From contig MU867123.1 in assembly GCA_033725935.1 (NCBI GenBank), positions 62,001 through 126,000 of the forward strand: a stretch of DNA of 64,000 nt, read 5' to 3'. The first letter of the stretch is position 1; every line of letters starts with the position of its first letter. This stretch comes from Cladorrhinum sp. PSN259. Taxonomy: Eukaryota; Ascomycota; Sordariomycetes; Sordariales; Podosporaceae. Position numbers and translations under genes: made by a program. Of the stretch, positions 33,016-45,633 are shown in pieces. The notes under the pieces were generated by a model. That model had not been told where the DNA came from, ran no database searches, and was given only the letters and a program-made list of their open reading frames with translations.

Positions 33016-36000
33016 TCAAGAGGAGCTCATCCTGTTCCTAGGGGTTTCATCCCCGTCCGACTGCCCATTGAAAAATGGAAACATTGTAGCAGAGAAGGAC
33101 TCCGAATCCTGTGCAGGCGCCGGAAGCAAATATTGGGATAGTTGCACTGGGCTAACATCCTCGGAAAACGGCGTTTCCTCTCTGACTGCATCATCCGATT
33201 CATCGTTAGGATCGTTCTCAAAAACGGTAGCCGGAATTTCCCAACTCAGTGGCCTTGAAATGAACCTGTGCTCTTCCGCCGGCCTTCCGGGCTCTAGACC
33301 AAGCGATAAGCTCGCAAAACTAGACTGCAGACGAGCTCTGTCCTCCTGCACTGACCGTATATAGCTAGCAAGCTTGAAGTAAGATCCATACAATGCCAGC
33401 TGCTCCGGAGTTCCATTGTTTACGGTCGTAACCAGGACCCCTAATGAGGAGTGTGGAGCATTGACGAGCAGCCGGTGAGTTGCCTTCATTTCAACATCAT
33501 GTCCTGCCTCGCATAATACCCTGACGCATTTGGCAAATCCATTTGCGGCCGCAATGTGAATCGGCGACAATGTGAGTGTAGTGGATAATGGCGTCGTGAA
33601 TTGGTGCTTGACCAAGGTTCGTATAATGTCTGGATTGCCACCGAGGGCTGCAAAGTGGCAAGCAGTAAATAGGGGTTCCTCGGTCACAGCTCTGACGCTT
33701 GCCCCTCCTGTTAAAAGAGATTCAACAACGGCCCAATGCCCTTCACGGCATGCCGCGTGAAGGGCTGTCCGTCCAAGTGAGTCCTGAAACTCGGTGTGTG
33801 CTCCATGATCTAGAAATAACCTCACTATGTCGACTGATCCGGCAGCAGCAGCATGCCAGAGAGGCGTCCGTCCAAAGCTGTCCTTGGCTGATAGCGGATA
33901 GAATCCCTCATGATTGTACCCCAAGATGATCTCTGCCGCGGCAAAGTTGTCCATGGCAGCCGCCCGATGCAGTGGTGTCTCGCGTGAGCTGTTCAGCTTG
34001 TTGTACGTCACATCAGCCCACTCCTGCTCGACGTCGGCGTAATGGCCCTCTTCCGAGGCAAAGTATTCCGGGTCCTCATCCTTGAAGCCGCCCTCAGACA
34101 TATGGGCAAGTATACTTTCTCTGTTCTTCGTGGCTGGTTTGGTCGGAAACATTAGCCGATCTAAAATGTGATGAAGATGATTATTTCCTTTGCCATATGC
34201 AGCTGCAAGATGAGCGGGGCTATCGGCGCGACGATGTGTGTTGTACCACTGAGGTCCTAAATGGTCGGTGGCATCGAGAATGAGACTGAGAATTTCTGCG
34301 TGTCCGGCCATGGCAGCCAGATGAACTGCCGACAGTCCAGAACTCGTGGAACTGCTGGCATCGGCTTCATGATTCAAGAGAAGACGAACAATATCCGTAT
34401 GGCCGAGCGCTGTCGCCCAGTGAAGTGCCCTAAACCCCTTGAAAATGGCGTACCATGGCGCTTGTTCCAAGTGTGGATACAATGAAGTTCTCGCTTCGAG
34501 GTTGGCAGTACTTAAAGGACTATTGATGAATTGACTGACAGCATCCAGATCATTTCTCATGCACGCTTTGGCGAGTAAGAGTGAGAAATAGTCTTCAATC
34601 ACATTCCCTTCAGAACCATCCGATCCATCAATAACTAGACCTGATGCCAACGTCGTAGCTTCTGCTAGGACCTCTTCCAAGGTCTGTCGAGTAGCAACAG
34701 GAATAGTCCCATCGGCGCTGTCTTTTGAGGAGAGACCCGTCCTGATCGGCGAGGGACCGGGCCTATTGATGAATGTTTCCTCAGATTGAAGTCCTAGGCT
34801 CCCCCACCATTCATCGCTGGTGGTGAGAGATGCAGCAAGAACTGCCAGATTACCCTCCACGAACGAGTGTTGATCGGATTCTAGCTCAAAGATATTGACA
34901 TGGAGCCCCGGTTGTGCCAGAGATTGAGGATTTGGATCATTCAAGGAACCATGGAGCTCATGAATCTCGGAGACGATCAATGAGAGGTATGTCTTGTTAC
35001 GCAAGCGGGTAGTTTTGACTGTAGCTGATATGTTTTGAAAGACGAACCTGTCTGTAAAACGGACATTTTGGTCTTGCCTTAAGATTGGTACGATGCTGGA
35101 ACCGGAACCGTAAGTTAACCGATCGCTTTTATGCCGGCTTCCACCCGTCAACTTGGCCAGACCTGGAACAGGAAGCCATTGATCCTTGCTGTTTCTTTGT
35201 ATTCCTTGGATGTAGCACCAGCAGTTCCAGGACAGGGAGCCTTGCTGCCCGGGCTGAATTCCTACAGACACCTCGATAATGCAACTTTCCGAATCCCCAA
35301 AGTTTCCCACAGCGTAGCGAAATATCCCGAGGACGCTGTGGTGCCTGGACGTGTCGGGTTTCAACGTACGTGTCTGTGGGCTCCATCGTGACTGCGGATA
35401 CACTCCCGTAAGCGTGCAGAATGTCGACTGAGCCGCAGATGAAGAGGAGTATGCGTGGTCAGGTATGTATATGTCTGGCAAGCCATACATGGGAACCTGT
35501 TTGACGTAAATGTACTTTCTTTCGCTTTTCTGGGCTTGAATTTTCTCCACCCAAAAGATCTCCTCTGCATGGAGACGGGCATATTGATCGCCTCCCAGAG
35601 CTACTAAACGAATTGCTGGACACATGATTTTGTGTTCCCGGTAATCGTGCGGAATACAGTCCAGAACGGCATACCATTCCCTTTCGGGCTCGGCATGGCC
35701 TGGATATGAATGAATGTCGGGAGAGAGATCCAAGAGAGATAGTTGGACGTGTAGACCGGCGTTGGTCATGGTGGAAGGGGCGCTGGCTTGACCTTGTGAG
35801 AATCGGCTAGCCTCAAACGGCACGGGTCTGATATCTCCAAAATTTTCAAAGTACGTCGGACTCAGTGCAAGCAGGCCAGATAGTTGGTAACGAAGCATGT
35901 CGTTTTCTCCGCATTCCCAACAAAAGATTGAGTGATCGTGGGTCACTTTATGTACATCCATAAATCAGCCCCTTTCTTTGGTACATGGAGAAAAAGTAAA

Positions 36001-36871
36001 GCGGTCGTTACATACCTTTGAGGATTTCTTCCTGTAGACGCATAAAAGCACGCGTACCTTCTCCATAGAGTAAGGGCATGTTGACATTGAAAATACCCAT
36101 CAAACAATATGCAATGTCTTCGGTTCTGGTTGTCTGTCGTCTGGCTGCCCATTTCATCCTGCTGGCGACGCTGAGGTCCTCGAGCACCAGAGATCCAGTC
36201 AGAACACCCACATCAACGCCTGTTAAGCTGCTGAGAAGTTCCGTGAAGCCGGAGCCGGATGAAGGACCGCTTGGTCCTTCATCCAGCTTGTTGCCCAGCA
36301 GAGTCCACGAGTTGGAGTAAAAATAGACATTGGCCGGAGCGATCAACTCTTGGAGAGTCCAACCTCGTCTAAACCAGCGGCTCGACTCAATGGAACTCTC
36401 CGTCTTTGATTTCTGATATAGGTTGTTGCCACCCTTCATCCATTTTGTCGTCCTGAGGTAGGCAGTATCATCCTGAACGGTGGTGTAGTAACTGTCTTCC
36501 ACATCACTCAGAAAGGCGTAACAGACAGCGGCCTCATTGTACCAGCGAAACATGCTGTTGATGGCTTCGGAGAGTTCTGCGCTGGATGTCTTGTCGATAC
36601 AGCACGTATCGATCCAGATGTAGTCATACCCCTCGGACTTGGCCAGACGAGCCGAATCACGGATCTTTGCAAAGCCTGGTTTCTTGGTAACTGGATGCTT
36701 GAATGGGTAACTTTCGTTCTTTCGAAGTCGGCTGTTCGACAGCTCCTGGATGTCTGAGAAGGACACCTCATCATTATCGTCACCCCATGTGTGAGAGAGG
36801 ATAGCGTAAGGGGGGACATCGCCTTCTCGTTTGTGTACTAGACGCAAAGTTGAAGTGTCGAGCAAACGCAT
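33016..36871 (-). CDS. HET-domain protein with C-terminal ankyrin repeats
   Basis: Exons 36871-36016 and 35945-33016 (70-bp intron, GTATGT to TAAAG) encode 1261 aa. The N-terminus is a HET domain beginning MRLLDTSTLRLV and including PPYAILSHTWG, YIWIDTCCIDK, CYAFLSDV and RWFRRGWTLQELIAP (about residues 1-285). A family-typical continuation (EDIAYCLMGIFNVNMPLLYGEG... EEILKVTHDHSIFCW) crosses the intron, which supports the splice. The middle 450 residues have no domain I recognise. About eight ankyrin repeats fill roughly residues 785-1110 (FRALHWATALGHTDIVRLLL, GRTALHAACREGHWAVVESLL). HET proteins can trigger incompatibility-type cell death, and ankyrins probably act as the sensing part. There is no NACHT or NB-ARC domain, so this is not a classical NLR. 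The start was chosen at the usual HET MRLL position although the frame is open further upstream. Confidence 0.9.
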
Positions 36872-38716
36872 GTTGAAGCACAAAGAGTTGATTGAAGCCT
36901 GAGGCCCTCGGATCTGCTGGCTGCATGGAGGTGCCAGGGGATAAACGCGGGGGCGCAGCGGCTGAAAAGCCCGATGTGACATGAACTGGAAGACCCATCC
37001 AGAGCCTCAGCTCGGCCACGTGACGCGAATGTCATGTTGATATGTACAGTACAATAGATCTATCACCAGCTATTCAGATAGTGTGAAAAAGAAGGTCCTA
37101 AAAGTGACTTACAGCTCCTGGTATGGACCACCTTGGAGTTTTGGTTCTCAAATCTGAGCATATTGGCAGCGTTTGCTAGGCGTGAATTCTGTATAATGAG
37201 TGAGAGAGCACCTATTTCTTCCCCTTAGTAGCATTGGCAATAACATCTCCTGATTCTGCCATTTTATGGATGGTATTCTTGAAGGAAGGAAAGAGCATTG
37301 AAGAGATGTTGTTCATAATATAGGCTCTTATGAAGCAAAAGGACAAAAAGCGCACTGCAGGGGGTGGCAAATAAACACAAGGGAGGAAAGAAGAATAGAT
37401 GTATGTATACATTCTCCGCATTGTAAAGTGAATGTCCACAATGGAAAGCTGAAGGCATTCTTGCAGGTGGCAGGTAAGATGTTGTGGTGTTGTTTGGGGG
37501 TTGAGAAAACGGGTGGATGCAGGCGGGTGGAACCTGGAGCTCCTGTCCAGGGCAGAACTTGCTCACTCAAAATTCCCAGCTATCCCCAACAACGATTGCT
37601 CCTGCCTCCTAGAGCTTCATGCTTGATTACCTTGATAAAAATGAGCTGATGTCAGTTGACCCCCACGAGTTCATCTGTAAACTGCTGATATTTGGTTAAC
37701 ACAGCAAGATCAGATGATGGTGTTCCCAAGTGCAGTTCACATGCCAGAAACCAGACGAACCCCACCAGGAACACCAATGGCAAGGTATGTACCACCCATG
37801 CACGAGTCGCGAGTGTTGGGATTCTTCATTTTGAGCAACGATTCTTTCCGATTCTGGCAAATACGCGACCGAGCTGAATTCGGCCCGTTATACAAGTGCA
37901 ACAGGAAAAAAAAAGTGAGATGCCACAGGATGAATGAAACATCAATCCCAACTCTTCAGCAGAGCATGGCGTGGTGTCTCATCCGTGGCGACACACTGCA
38001 GGAAAGACACGGGCGAGAGACAGAGATTTCAAGTTCGCGCTTTCTTACCACCTCACCGTGCTCACCCACTCCTCTGGATGTCAGTAGCCCCCCACCCATG
38101 AAGGAACGCCAAAGTGCTTAGCCTGCTTGGCGCGATAGTCCCTTCGCTTGTTCCAGGGTCCTGGGCGCAAACATTAACCAAAACTGCGCCCAAGGAGACC
38201 CATGCTCAGTTAGTGCAGTGGGAGGGTTCACTGCCCAGCCCCCGGGCGCCATCCCACAACTTTTCTTGAGTTGCATTTTCCGACGTCAGCGTACAGCGTG
38301 CCCACGCCCACGGGGCACCCACGCAAATCGAGATTCCATGCATTGAGCTCGAAGAAATGCAAAGAATGCGAAACATGATCACATCATCAAGATACATGTA
38401 TATATATAAAATAAACATGGAAATTTAGAACTTAGATGTCTTCATTTGCCCCATGGTCCCCTCAACACCATGCCCCTCCACACCCCAAACTTTGGAGATA
38501 ACGGTGAAAAACTGCATCCGTTAGCACGGCTTTCCGGGGACCAAAATCGCGTGCCTGCCTCGGCGACCGGGGAACCTAACCGTTATCTGTACGTAATCTC
38601 GCTTTACCTCGGAGGGCAACCCGCTGCAACGCCTTTTCAATAAATCCCCCGTCGATCACCTCCAGAGGAATACAAGGTTTCCAGCTGTCGCGTTCTCGAG
38701 AAAACGGACGACAGAC
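36872..38716. other. Intergenic, no gene recognised
   Basis: About 1.8 kb. Minus-strand frames around 37212-37570 end in a basic tail but have no family, signal or clear splice context. The last 300 bp are the permease promoter, without an obvious TATA box. Confidence 0.55.
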
Positions 38717-40214
38717 ATGAGCGCATCAACCAGCAACGCCACGGGCGCCACAGTCCCGCAGCACGTCATCCACAACGGCGTCGTCGAGGCTCGCGGGAGC
38801 GGCCATGACTCGGACGATGCCGACAACCTCCTCGAGGCCATGGGCTACAAGGCCGAACTCGTACGCACCAGATCAACATGGCACGTCGCCTTCATGAGCT
38901 TCGTGCTCGCCTCGATTCCCTACGGTCTCGCGACAACACTCTACTATCCTCTCCAGGGCGGTGGCCCTGCTGTCGTGGTCTGGGGTTGGGTTTTGGTGTC
39001 GCTCATTATTCTCTGTGTCGCCGCGTCTTTGGGAGAAATTACCAGTGTGTATCCAACGGCCGGCGGCGTTTACTACCAGACTTTTATGCTTGCGCCGTCC
39101 AAAATACGGAGAGTCAGTGCTTACATTTGCGGCTGGTGCTATGTGGTCGGTAACATCACCATCACCCTCGCCGTCCAGTTCGGAACCACCCTCTTCTTTG
39201 TGGCATGTGTCAACGTGTTTACCGATGAGAATGGCGACGGAATCTGGGGTGGCGCAGACGGCGCTCCCACATACCAAATCTTCTTGACATTCGTGGCTGT
39301 TACCGTCCTTTGCAACATCATCTCGACTTGCGGAAACAAGTGGCTTCATTGGCTCGATGTAAGTCTTCTCCGTGCCTCAAGTTCCTCCTTTGTTCCACGG
39401 ACTGTTCCGCTAACAACTGCTGTCTAAACAGACCTTTGCCATCTTCTGGACCTTCGCCGGTATCATCGCTATCCTCATCACGATCCTCGCCGTCGCCAAG
39501 GAAGGCCGCCACTCTGCCAAATATGCCCTTACACACTTCGAGCCCACATCTGGCTGGCCTGCGGGATGGTCCTTCATGGTCGGTCTCTTGCATGCTGGTT
39601 ACGCCACGTCTTCAACAGGCATGGTCATCTCCATGTGCGAAGAGGTACAACATCCCGCAACCCAAGTCCCAAAGGCCATGGTGATCACCATCATCATCAA
39701 CACTATCGGCGGACTCCTGTTCCTCGTCCCACTCATGTTCGTTCTCCCCGACCTCGCCATGCTCGTGGCGCTGCCCAATGGCCAGCCAACTCCGGTTATC
39801 ATCAAGTCCGCGGTTGGCTCTGCTGGTGGTGCCATTGGCCTCCTCATTCCTCTCATGGTGCTCGCCATCCTCTGCGGTGTTGCTTGCACCACGGCTGCCT
39901 CGCGCTGTACCTGGGCCTTCGCTCGTGACGGAGCCATTCCCGGCGCTGCATTGTGGAAAAAGGTCCACCCCAAGCTGGATCTCCCATTCAATGCTATGAT
40001 GCTGTCCATGGTGATCCAGATCGTGCTAGGCGCCATTTACTTTGGCTCTCCAACTGCCTTTAATGCCTTTTCTGGTGTCGGTGTTATTTCTCTCACCCTT
40101 TCCTACGCAGCACCGATTGCTGTCTCCATGATTGAAGGCAGGAGGCAAGTCAAGGGCGGCAAGTTTTATTTGGGCAAGGCCGGTTGGATCCTCAACAGCG
40201 TTGCTCTGGGTACG

Positions 40215-40267
<53 letters not shown>

Positions 40268-40678
40268 NNNNNNNNNNGTGCTGTGTGTTTGGTCGGTGGG
40301 AGGGGTATGTTTTTGGTGTGGTGTTGTTGGGGGGCTCTGGGGGGTGTCGTCCGATGTGGGTTTTTTTTGGGGGCCCCCCCCCCCCCCCCCCCCCTTCCAT
40401 TGCCTATGAAGTTGAAAGTGAGGCTAACTGATGATGTTTAAACAGCCTGGTCCGCCCTTGCTCTCCCCCTATTCTGCATGCCCGCCTACGTCCCCGTGCC
40501 AGTAGAATACGTCAACTACGCCCCAGTAGTCCTTGTCGGCTTCGTTGCCATCTCCTCGGCATGGTATGTCCTCTGGGGACGCAAGAACTACCGCGGTCCT
40601 CCCACCGAATCCGTCGGAGTCCACGCCACCCTCTCCCACCAGGCCGCCGACGCCAATCCTTCAGTCAAGAAGGATTAG
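38717..40678 (+). CDS. APC-superfamily amino acid / choline-type permease (intron carries an assembly gap)
   Basis: Exons 38717-39358, 39432-40209 and 40446-40678 encode 550 aa. The first intron is 73 bp (GTAAGT to ACAG). The second (GTACGT to ACAG) contains a 51-base G run, the unknown bases and a 21-base C run, so its true length is not known; the exons on both sides join in frame (SVAL to AWSAL). About 12 membrane segments are visible. The start resembles fungal ACT/choline-GABA permeases: EAMGYKAELVRTRSTWHVAFMSF, then YGLATTLYYPLQGGGPAVVVWGW and EITSVYPTAGGVYYQTFML. Later the conserved HAGYATSSTGMVISMCEEVQ and TTAASRCTWAFARDGAIP appear. It should import an amino acid, choline or related amine across the plasma membrane; the substrate is not fixed by sequence. 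Confidence 0.9.
40217..40394. other. Assembly gap with flanking homopolymers
   Basis: 51 consecutive G (40217-40267), ten n (40268-40277), then about 95 bases almost without A, then 21 C (40374-40394). This pattern is most likely low-quality sequence at a gap rather than real DNA. It lies wholly within an intron of the permease gene. Confidence 0.85.
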
Positions 40679-41125
40679 GCGTCTCGTCAGGTCCGCCCTC
40701 CAAAGCTATTTTCTCAATTTTCGGCGGCATGATGTGTGTGTTTATTCAACGTAACTCCTTTCAAGTTCGCCGGGCGTTTTATATATGGTGTTAAGGTTAT
40801 ATATGGGATGATGATGACGACCACAACAACTACTTTTCTTTTGAACGAATGAACAATTACAACAAACAAAACTGAAAAAGGATACGCAAAGAGCGAGAGT
40901 GTCATTTCAACAAATACCCCCAACCTTTTTTCGTGTTCTTTTTTTTTTCCGCTGGCTTCACAGCAAAACCAACTGATACCCCCTTCTATAGTTCCTCTGC
41001 GGACAACAAAAGATTTCTCTGTAATTAATTGAACAACACTATAATAGCAAAATAAAAACTACTTAAAAACATGCTCTTCATCTCTTTTAATGCATCTTCT
41101 CTTTGGTTTTTTGCGAAAGACGACC
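40679..41125. other. Intergenic between converging genes, no gene seen
   Basis: Shared 3' flank of the permease and the siderophore transporter: A/T-rich, without open frames of note. Confidence 0.6.
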
Positions 41126-43086
41126 TCAAAGAACACCATTGAAAGTCTTGTCACTCAACTTGACATCCTTCCATAACCAAGTCAGGATCCACGCCGCACC
41201 AAGGACACAGGTGGCCGTAATAAGCAAGTACTCCTGCGCATCCGCATAAGCATAGGAGATACCGATACGATTGTCAGTTCCAACTCTGTACCCCAACTGG
41301 GAGTACAAACTTCCAAAGACGTTCTTGATCATCTGGGGGCTCGCATTCGGCAGGTGCTCCCTCAAAGCATCGGGAAACACAGTCGTCCAAACGCCCGTGG
41401 CGACCGCAGAGCCCACCGCGGTCCCCACACTGCCGAACAGGTCCAAGATAGCCAAGATGGGCGCCATGTGCTGATGGTCGACCTGGCTCATCATTGCCAG
41501 CTCCGCCGCGACGACGATGGGGCCGCCCGCAAAGGCGATAAAGATCTGCGTCATGGCCACGTATCCGATATTCACCGTCGGTTGGCGGAAGTGAATGAGC
41601 AGACCGACTCCCAGCGTCATCAGAGGCAGAGAATAATAAGCCGCAACCCACTTGAACCTACGGGTTCGACGGATCAACCAACCGATCGGGATGGCAGCCA
41701 GGCAGGAACCCGTCCGGTAGATGTTGGAGATGTAGGTCGCTTCCGTTATGGTCAAGTTCCAGGCCACCATGCTCATGGAAGTGAAGTAGGTGCCCCAGAT
41801 CATGCTGTTGGCGAAGACGAGCGTCAAGGTCAAACCGGGTATTATGATGTTGCGGCGTTTGAGCATGTGCAGAGGGATAAAGTTGACGGGCGCTAGGAAC
41901 TTCTCGTAGGCGATGAACGCGATAACCAGTAACCCGCCAAAGATGAGCAGGCAGATGATAAGCGGGGAGCGCCATTCGTTCTTTTGGTACTTGTAGATTG
42001 AGAGTGGCAACAAAATCATGGCCATGCCCGCTGCGAGGAGTAAAAGGCCGAGGAGGTCAAAGTCGATGATGAATTGCTTGATGCCCGACAGGGAGAGCGG
42101 GGGACGTTTGGCTGTGATGAGACCGCGCTTCTTGGCTTTGTACTGGTTGATGAAGAAGACCATGATCAAGGGGGAAACGACGATGGGAGTCAAGATTGCC
42201 CAGGTGCCGAAACCCCATCTCCAGCCTGGACCTTTCATGAATGCGTCTGCCATTGGGCCGCCGATCCAGGTCGTGATGATGTAAGGGGAGGTTGCAAAGG
42301 CGAGCATGAAGCCTCTGTTTTTGAGGGAGGAGGTGTCGGCTATGAAGACTGTTATGCAGTAGGAGACTCCTTGGGAGCTGTTCAAAATGTTAGTCATACG
42401 GAAAGGGGAGAGACACCTGAGAAAAAGGGGAAGGAAATAAACATACCCAATGGTGGAAAACACTTGAGCAGCAGCATACATCTCAACATTAATACAAGCA
42501 GCCATCATGATGAATCCGATCGTCCAAAAAAGAAGCATCAGAGCCATGCCCACTGGTCTGCCCCAGATGTCAAGAATCTTGGACAGGGGCAGCTTCAGCA
42601 AGCCTGCGGCAATACTTGCGGGAATCCATATGATGCCGACGAGGGAGTGTGAAGCAAAAGAACTGGTGACGAATGGGGAGTAAGTCCTGACGGCGACCTC
42701 CTCGAGAGATGTGATGAAGTAGATGAGCCAGATGCTAGATGAGGTTTATCAACTTTTGCCCCTTCTACAACATGACCGTTGTGTGTAAATACTTACAACC
42801 CATAAGCAGTAGCAAGCGACGCCTTGGTCCAAACAACCTGTGCTGCCTCAACTGCTTGAACACCGGCCTGTACATCTGAGTTGATGGATGCTTGTTGAGT
42901 ACCATCCGACTCCTCTCCGCCAGAGTAATCTCCCTCCTTATGCGAAGGGGGCAATACGGCTCCTGCGCCATTCCTCTCGATATCCAACTCAGCTGCAGCT
43001 GCAGTCTGCTTCTCGCTAACCGGGCTCACTGCAGATGGTGCCTCGGCAGTGGCCGTCGCCTCTTTTGACTTGGAAAAGAATCCCAT
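41126..43086 (-). CDS. MFS siderophore-iron transporter (Sit1/ARN/MirB family)
   Basis: Exons 43086-42797, 42734-42447 and 42377-41126 (introns of 62 and 69 bp) encode 609 aa. The first 80 residues are a soluble, acidic and Ala-rich tail. About 14 membrane helices follow. Family-specific stretches are FITSLEEVAVRTYSPFVTSSF, IPASIAAGLLKLPLSKILDIWGRP, ITVFIADTSSLKNR, SPYIITTWIGGP, GWRWGFGTWAI, HMLKRRNIIIPGL and TEATYISNIYRTGSC, which together mark fungal siderophore transporters. It should import an iron-loaded hydroxamate siderophore with protons at the plasma membrane. Its promoter is shared with the divergent CFEM gene and holds two exact SreA-type sites, so repression by iron is likely. Confidence 0.92.
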
Positions 43087-44020
43087 GGCGGCCGTTGGAT
43101 TCTTGTGTTTGTCGATAGAACACAGTGAAGACGTTGTAACCGTACCAGAAAGAAAATCCCCCCAAAAACCACAAAAGAATGCTGTGTGCAGGACGACCAA
43201 GGGCGTTTTATTGATCCCGCCCCTATGCCAGTGCTACCTCGTTGGCCGTTCCATGCATGCGTCTCCCATCCGCCGCAGCTGCGAGAATTCCCGCTTCCCC
43301 TCGGCGGGATGGGGCCCAGCCCAGAAAGCTCATGTTCATTGCTACCCGCTTGCCGCCTTTTCGGCGTGCGTATGCGTGTGTGGTTGTTTCCACTGGCACC
43401 CACCCTTGACCCCATCCGTAGCCGGAGGCGAAAACTAAAGAGGGGTCAAAGCCCGGCAGAATCTGCAATGTGATTCGAAGGGACAAAGTCAACAAGGGAA
43501 AAGGGGAGCATCCAACAGGGATCCCCTGTCGAATGACCATTACGCCAGCCAATCCGCCAAGTCCTTTGGATCTTATCTGATCATCCGATCATCTGATAAA
43601 AATTTTCTTGCATGCTGCACATGTGGTTCCTGTTACTATCACCGCGCATTTTCATGCCAAGTCGCGATCCGCGAGGGGTGCTGCATGCAACAGAACAAAA
43701 CGAACTATTGAAAATTAGCGCTCCACAAAAGAAAAATGGTTCCTACTCGGCGGTGGTGTCTTCCTGTCCCTTGATGGTTCTCTGGTGGTGCTTGCGAGAC
43801 TCGGACTCGGCGACCGGATGGACATCTTGTGCAGGGGCAAGGTCGTAGCCACATTACCCAGGCCACCGAGGCTACCCACTCTTCCAGGCATGGCGGAGAC
43901 AATGATGTGACGGTACAAAAGGCCGTTGGATTGTCGAACAATTGATCTACACAAACACACCATTGTCAATCCATCCATCCCACAGATCAATCACCTCATA
44001 TCTCGCTCAAGGCAGTCAAG
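43087..44020. promoter_or_regulatory. Divergent promoter region between siderophore transporter and CFEM gene
   Basis: 934 bp separate the two ATGs, with no gene between. The only strong motif is a pair of inverted ATCWGATAA sites near the middle (43573-43599), placed to serve both directions. Confidence 0.6.
43573..43599. promoter_or_regulatory. Inverted pair of SreA/Sre1-type iron-repressor sites
   Basis: ATCAGATAA on the minus strand (43581-43573) and ATCTGATAA on the plus strand (43591-43599) both match the consensus ATCWGATAA bound by the iron-sensing GATA repressors of fungi. They lie 487-513 bp upstream of the siderophore transporter ATG and 422-448 bp upstream of the CFEM ATG. Confidence 0.7.
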
Positions 44021-44546
44021 ATGAAGTTCTTCGCCGCCATCCTTGCTACCGCCGCTGTTGCTAGCGCTGCCACCAAGTCTCTCAGGGACTACGTCCCCGA
44101 GTGCTCCTACAAGTGCCTCAACGACGCCCGTGCCTCTGCCACCACCTGTAAGGACGACACCGAGCTTGAGTGCTTCTGCGTCCTCGAGAACTACCGTGCC
44201 ATCTATGACGCTGGTGTCGGCTGCGTTCTCCTCGCTTGTGGCAACGATGTCTCCACTGGTAAGACCTCTTCTCAACATCCACAGCTTCCAAACGATTTTG
44301 TTCCACTGACAGTCTTCTTTTGCAGGCGAGGTCCTCCCGGCTGTGATCGGCATGTGTGACGAGGTCGCTCCCACTACCTCCTGGATCGAGGATCCGTCAT
44401 CATCCTCCACCGCCGCCCCCAGCAACTCTGCTTCCGCCACTGCTTCCGATGCTCCTGCCGCTACCACCGCTCCCGCCGACTCCGGTGCCAAGGGGCTCGT
44501 TGCCGGCCTTGCCCTCCCCATTGCTCTCGCCGTCATGGCTCTCTAA
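44021..44546 (+). CDS. CFEM-domain protein, probably GPI-anchored
   Basis: Exons 44021-44258 and 44326-44546 (67-bp intron, GTAAGA to GCAG) encode 152 aa. A signal peptide (MKFFAAILATAAVASA) precedes a CFEM domain with eight cysteines: PECSYKC, TTC, DTELECFC, GVGC, LLAC and GMC. The Asp of DTELECFC fits the conserved acidic position that can ligand haem iron in some CFEM proteins. A Ser/Thr/Ala/Pro-rich stalk and a C-terminal hydrophobic tail (GLVAGLALPIALAVMAL) after small residues (DSGAK) suggest a GPI anchor. CFEM proteins sit at the fungal surface and can bind haem or iron or act in host contact. Shared regulation with the siderophore transporter supports a role in iron capture; that part is inference. 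Confidence 0.9.
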
Positions 44547-45633
44547 GGATTTGTCCCAAAATTTGTATGGATGTGTATGATGAGATGCTGGAAAAGGGTC
44601 TTGGATAGATGAGTAATGTATAATAATGAGATACCCTATTTGGTTCACACCAAAACAGAAAAATCATGCAATGAGTTTGGGTCCTGCAATACCTGGTCTA
44701 AGTGCAAGATGAAGATCCCATTCGATACAACTTGGATGCCGGATTCTTCGGCTTTGAGATTTGGGAGTGTAGGCCTTGCGTAGCGAACTGCGATAATGAG
44801 ATTAGGAACGACTCCAAACGCTCAGGATGTTCTGCAGAATCCAGGAAGCTTGACACGAAATCCGCAGACGATGGACATGACTGCCCACAGAATTGAATGG
44901 GAAGTGGGATGTTGAGCGTCCTTGGGGTCTCGGTGAGATCTGTAAATGGTTGCGAAGGGTGCGGATGAGGCTTGAATTAGTCGAGAATGTATTAGGGTAG
45001 CATCGAGGTCAGCAGCGACGAAAGAAGAAAAAATGCAGTTCGGGCTGCAACTTCGGGTGGTGGCTACGGGCAGGCTGGGATGCATTGTTTGTCAGGTTGA
45101 CGTCACAGAGAGACATTGGTATTGGAGAAAGCAAGCTGATGTTGAACTTCCTAGAGGAGCTTAATTTGAGGGGAAAGGCGGTGGAAGACCGCGAGATGAA
45201 AAGACAAAATTCTGAAATCTCGAATGTTTCCAAATTGGGAATTGTTGCCAGAGAATAACGAGGTCGCGGCTGCCGTGACATTTGATCGGTGTCAAATCAT
45301 TTCTTTGGCGGGAATGGCAGGGACGAGGTGGGGTCGCGATATCACTGGTCATCTGCCCAAGGAAGGGCCATTTGCCATTCCCTCACGTTTCATGCTAACA
45401 AAATTAATTCGAACTTTATCAACGGTCCGAAATCGACAAGTCCAGAGTTCCCAGTTTTCTTCTTCGAGGATGACCATTTTCTGATCACAACTCTCAGTAC
45501 ACAGAGATTCCATTGAGATATGTCCAACACACGATGAAATAACCTTCTCTATGTTCTCTTCGAATTGGGTATCTATCAATGGTACAAAAACATGTTGGAG
45601 CGCCCCTCGATGCTCGAACGCGACTTGGACTCC
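44547..45633. other. Intergenic, no gene recognised
   Basis: About 1.1 kb between the 3' ends of the CFEM gene and the AIF-like gene, with several short overlapping frames and no coding signal. Confidence 0.6.

Noticed and set aside
36872..36982. Upstream in-frame start for the HET protein
   Set aside because: The extra residues have no HET similarity; the family begins at the MRLL position.
37212..37570. Minus-strand frames ending in a basic tail
   Set aside because: A/T-rich with hydrophobic bias from T runs; no splice or domain support.
40217..40394. G and C runs as a G-quadruplex or real repeat
   Set aside because: They flank unknown bases and look like sequencing artefact.
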